A stretch of 6,452 bases of DNA from CAYFSC01 sp964345695. Its GTDB lineage: Bacteria > Bacteroidota > Rhodothermia > Rhodothermales > Salinibacteraceae. Each line of letters opens with the position of its first letter. Within the stretch, counting starts at the first letter, position 1. The stretch lies in contig CAYFSC010000169.1 of the NCBI GenBank assembly GCA_964345695.1, positions 1 to 6,452 on the forward strand, written 5' to 3'. The notes under the pieces were generated by a model that was not told the origin of the DNA, did not search any database, and saw nothing but the letters and a program-made list of their open reading frames with translations. The translations under genes were made by a program, and so were the position numbers. Of this stretch, positions 6,102-6,452 are shown piece after piece.

Positions 6102-6452
6102 CGTACTCCCCGCACTAAAGTACGGGGATTCTTGAGCTGCTTACGCGGCTCTCGCGCGCTTCACCGTGGCTGCTCCGTAGGAGTTTTACCGGCGATCTCT
6201 GGTCGCCTACCACTCAGCGGATTACACGACATGTGCGGTTTATACCGCACACCCGTGGGGGACGCCATCGCCCCGGCTACTTGGAATGAGAGCAGATGGG
6301 AGTCGCTTTAGCCTTCGCCTCTCATCCCGAGATACTTGCTTGCATGAGATCGGTAGGTTGGCAGTGGAGCGTCCTGAAAGACCCTCTCGTTCTGCCGTCT
6401 CATGCGTGGTGAAACCATGATGGTTTTACCTGCCCGTGGCTTTCCGGGCAGA
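6098..6452. mobile_element. Putative IS200/IS605-superfamily element end (partial, runs off the window)
   Basis: Right after the recombinase, TTGAC (6098-6102) is followed by the hairpin CCCCGCAC-TAAA-GTACGGGG (6108-6127) and GATTCTTG. Read on the minus strand this is AAGAATCCCC, stem, GGGGAGTACGTCAA, which resembles from memory the right ends of IS200/IS605 (IS1341-type, tnpB-bearing) elements. On the minus strand the stem pairs with one U-G wobble, while on the plus strand it has a C-A mismatch. No tnpA, tnpB or iscB coding is recognisable in the remaining 325 bases; minus-strand frames are all interrupted. Two readings fit: the 3' end of a minus-strand tnpB element with a long or decayed 3' region, or the 5' end of a plus-strand iscB element whose gene starts beyond the window. 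A search with the sequence to the right would decide. Confidence 0.45.
6128..6452. ncRNA. Highly structured non-coding region, candidate omega-RNA (strand unresolved)
   Basis: About 325 bases without a credible gene hold successive hairpins: GAGCTGC-TTAC-GCGGCTC (6134-6151); an internal-loop stem with GAGT/ACTC outside and GGCGA/TCGCC inside (6181-6215); a perfect 8-base-pair stem TGTGCGGT-TTAT-ACCGCACA (6232-6251); ATGAGAG/CTCTCAT (6286-6325), with an alternative ATGAGA partner at 6344-6349; GGCAG/CTGCC (6360-6396); GTGAAACCA-TGA-TGGTTTTAC (6409-6429); and CTGCCCG/CGGGCAG (6430-6451). Wobble pairs do not settle the strand: two stems favour plus RNA and one favours minus. Position beside an IS200/IS605-like end suggests a TnpB (minus) or IscB/HEARO (plus) guide-RNA scaffold. 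Another structured RNA is possible; a group II intron domain V was looked for and not found. Confidence 0.4.

Noticed and set aside
6115..6213. Minus-strand 32-codon open stretch ending in the element-end hairpin, considered as the tnpB C-terminus
   Set aside because: It is closed by a stop just upstream, has no TnpB zinc-finger or RuvC motif, and lies in hairpin-rich sequence; too weak to call.
6417..6452. ATG-ATG start at the right edge, considered as the iscB N-terminus
   Set aside because: The 12 visible codons do not show the usual IscB N-terminal pattern and lie inside two hairpins; the window ends too soon.
6128..6452. Group II intron or CRISPR array
   Set aside because: No domain V-like hairpin, no intron boundary motif, and no regularly spaced repeats are visible.

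Overview
The window is a GC-rich bacterial chromosome segment. Genes show no Shine-Dalgarno sequence before the chosen starts, envelope lipoproteins and an outer-membrane barrel are present, and several proteins are acidic. Together these suggest a halophilic member of the Bacteroidota/Rhodothermota group (Salinibacter-like). This is an inference from composition and style, not a proven assignment.

Left part (1-3643, plus strand): the 3' part of an outer-membrane porin-like beta-barrel gene, then an imelysin-family lipoprotein with the GxHxxE signature, then a di-haem c-type lipoprotein of the DUF1111/DHOR family with two CxxCH sites. All three read the same way with gaps of 75 and 106 bases. 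They look like one envelope module, most simply for iron (or other metal) acquisition: a pore in the outer membrane, a lipid-anchored metal-binding protein and a lipid-anchored redox protein. A strong hairpin lies between the second and third genes.

Middle part (3695-4760, minus strand): a single NMT1/THI5-like protein of the thiamine-pyrimidine family, preceded by a textbook TPP riboswitch. It meets the di-haem gene tail to tail. It has no signal peptide, and no permease or ATPase partner is in the window. Its 3' end carries three tandem 18-base units, each ending in a stop codon.

Right part (4761-6452): a non-coding stretch with several inverted repeats, then a complete tyrosine recombinase gene with all six catalytic residues. 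Its stop codon overlaps a TTGAC motif followed by a hairpin that resembles an IS200/IS605-family end. The last 350 bases have no convincing gene but hold a dense series of hairpins. The best explanation is the RNA-rich end of an IS200/IS605-type element (TnpB or IscB omega-RNA-like) running off the window. This edge is the most interesting and least certain part.
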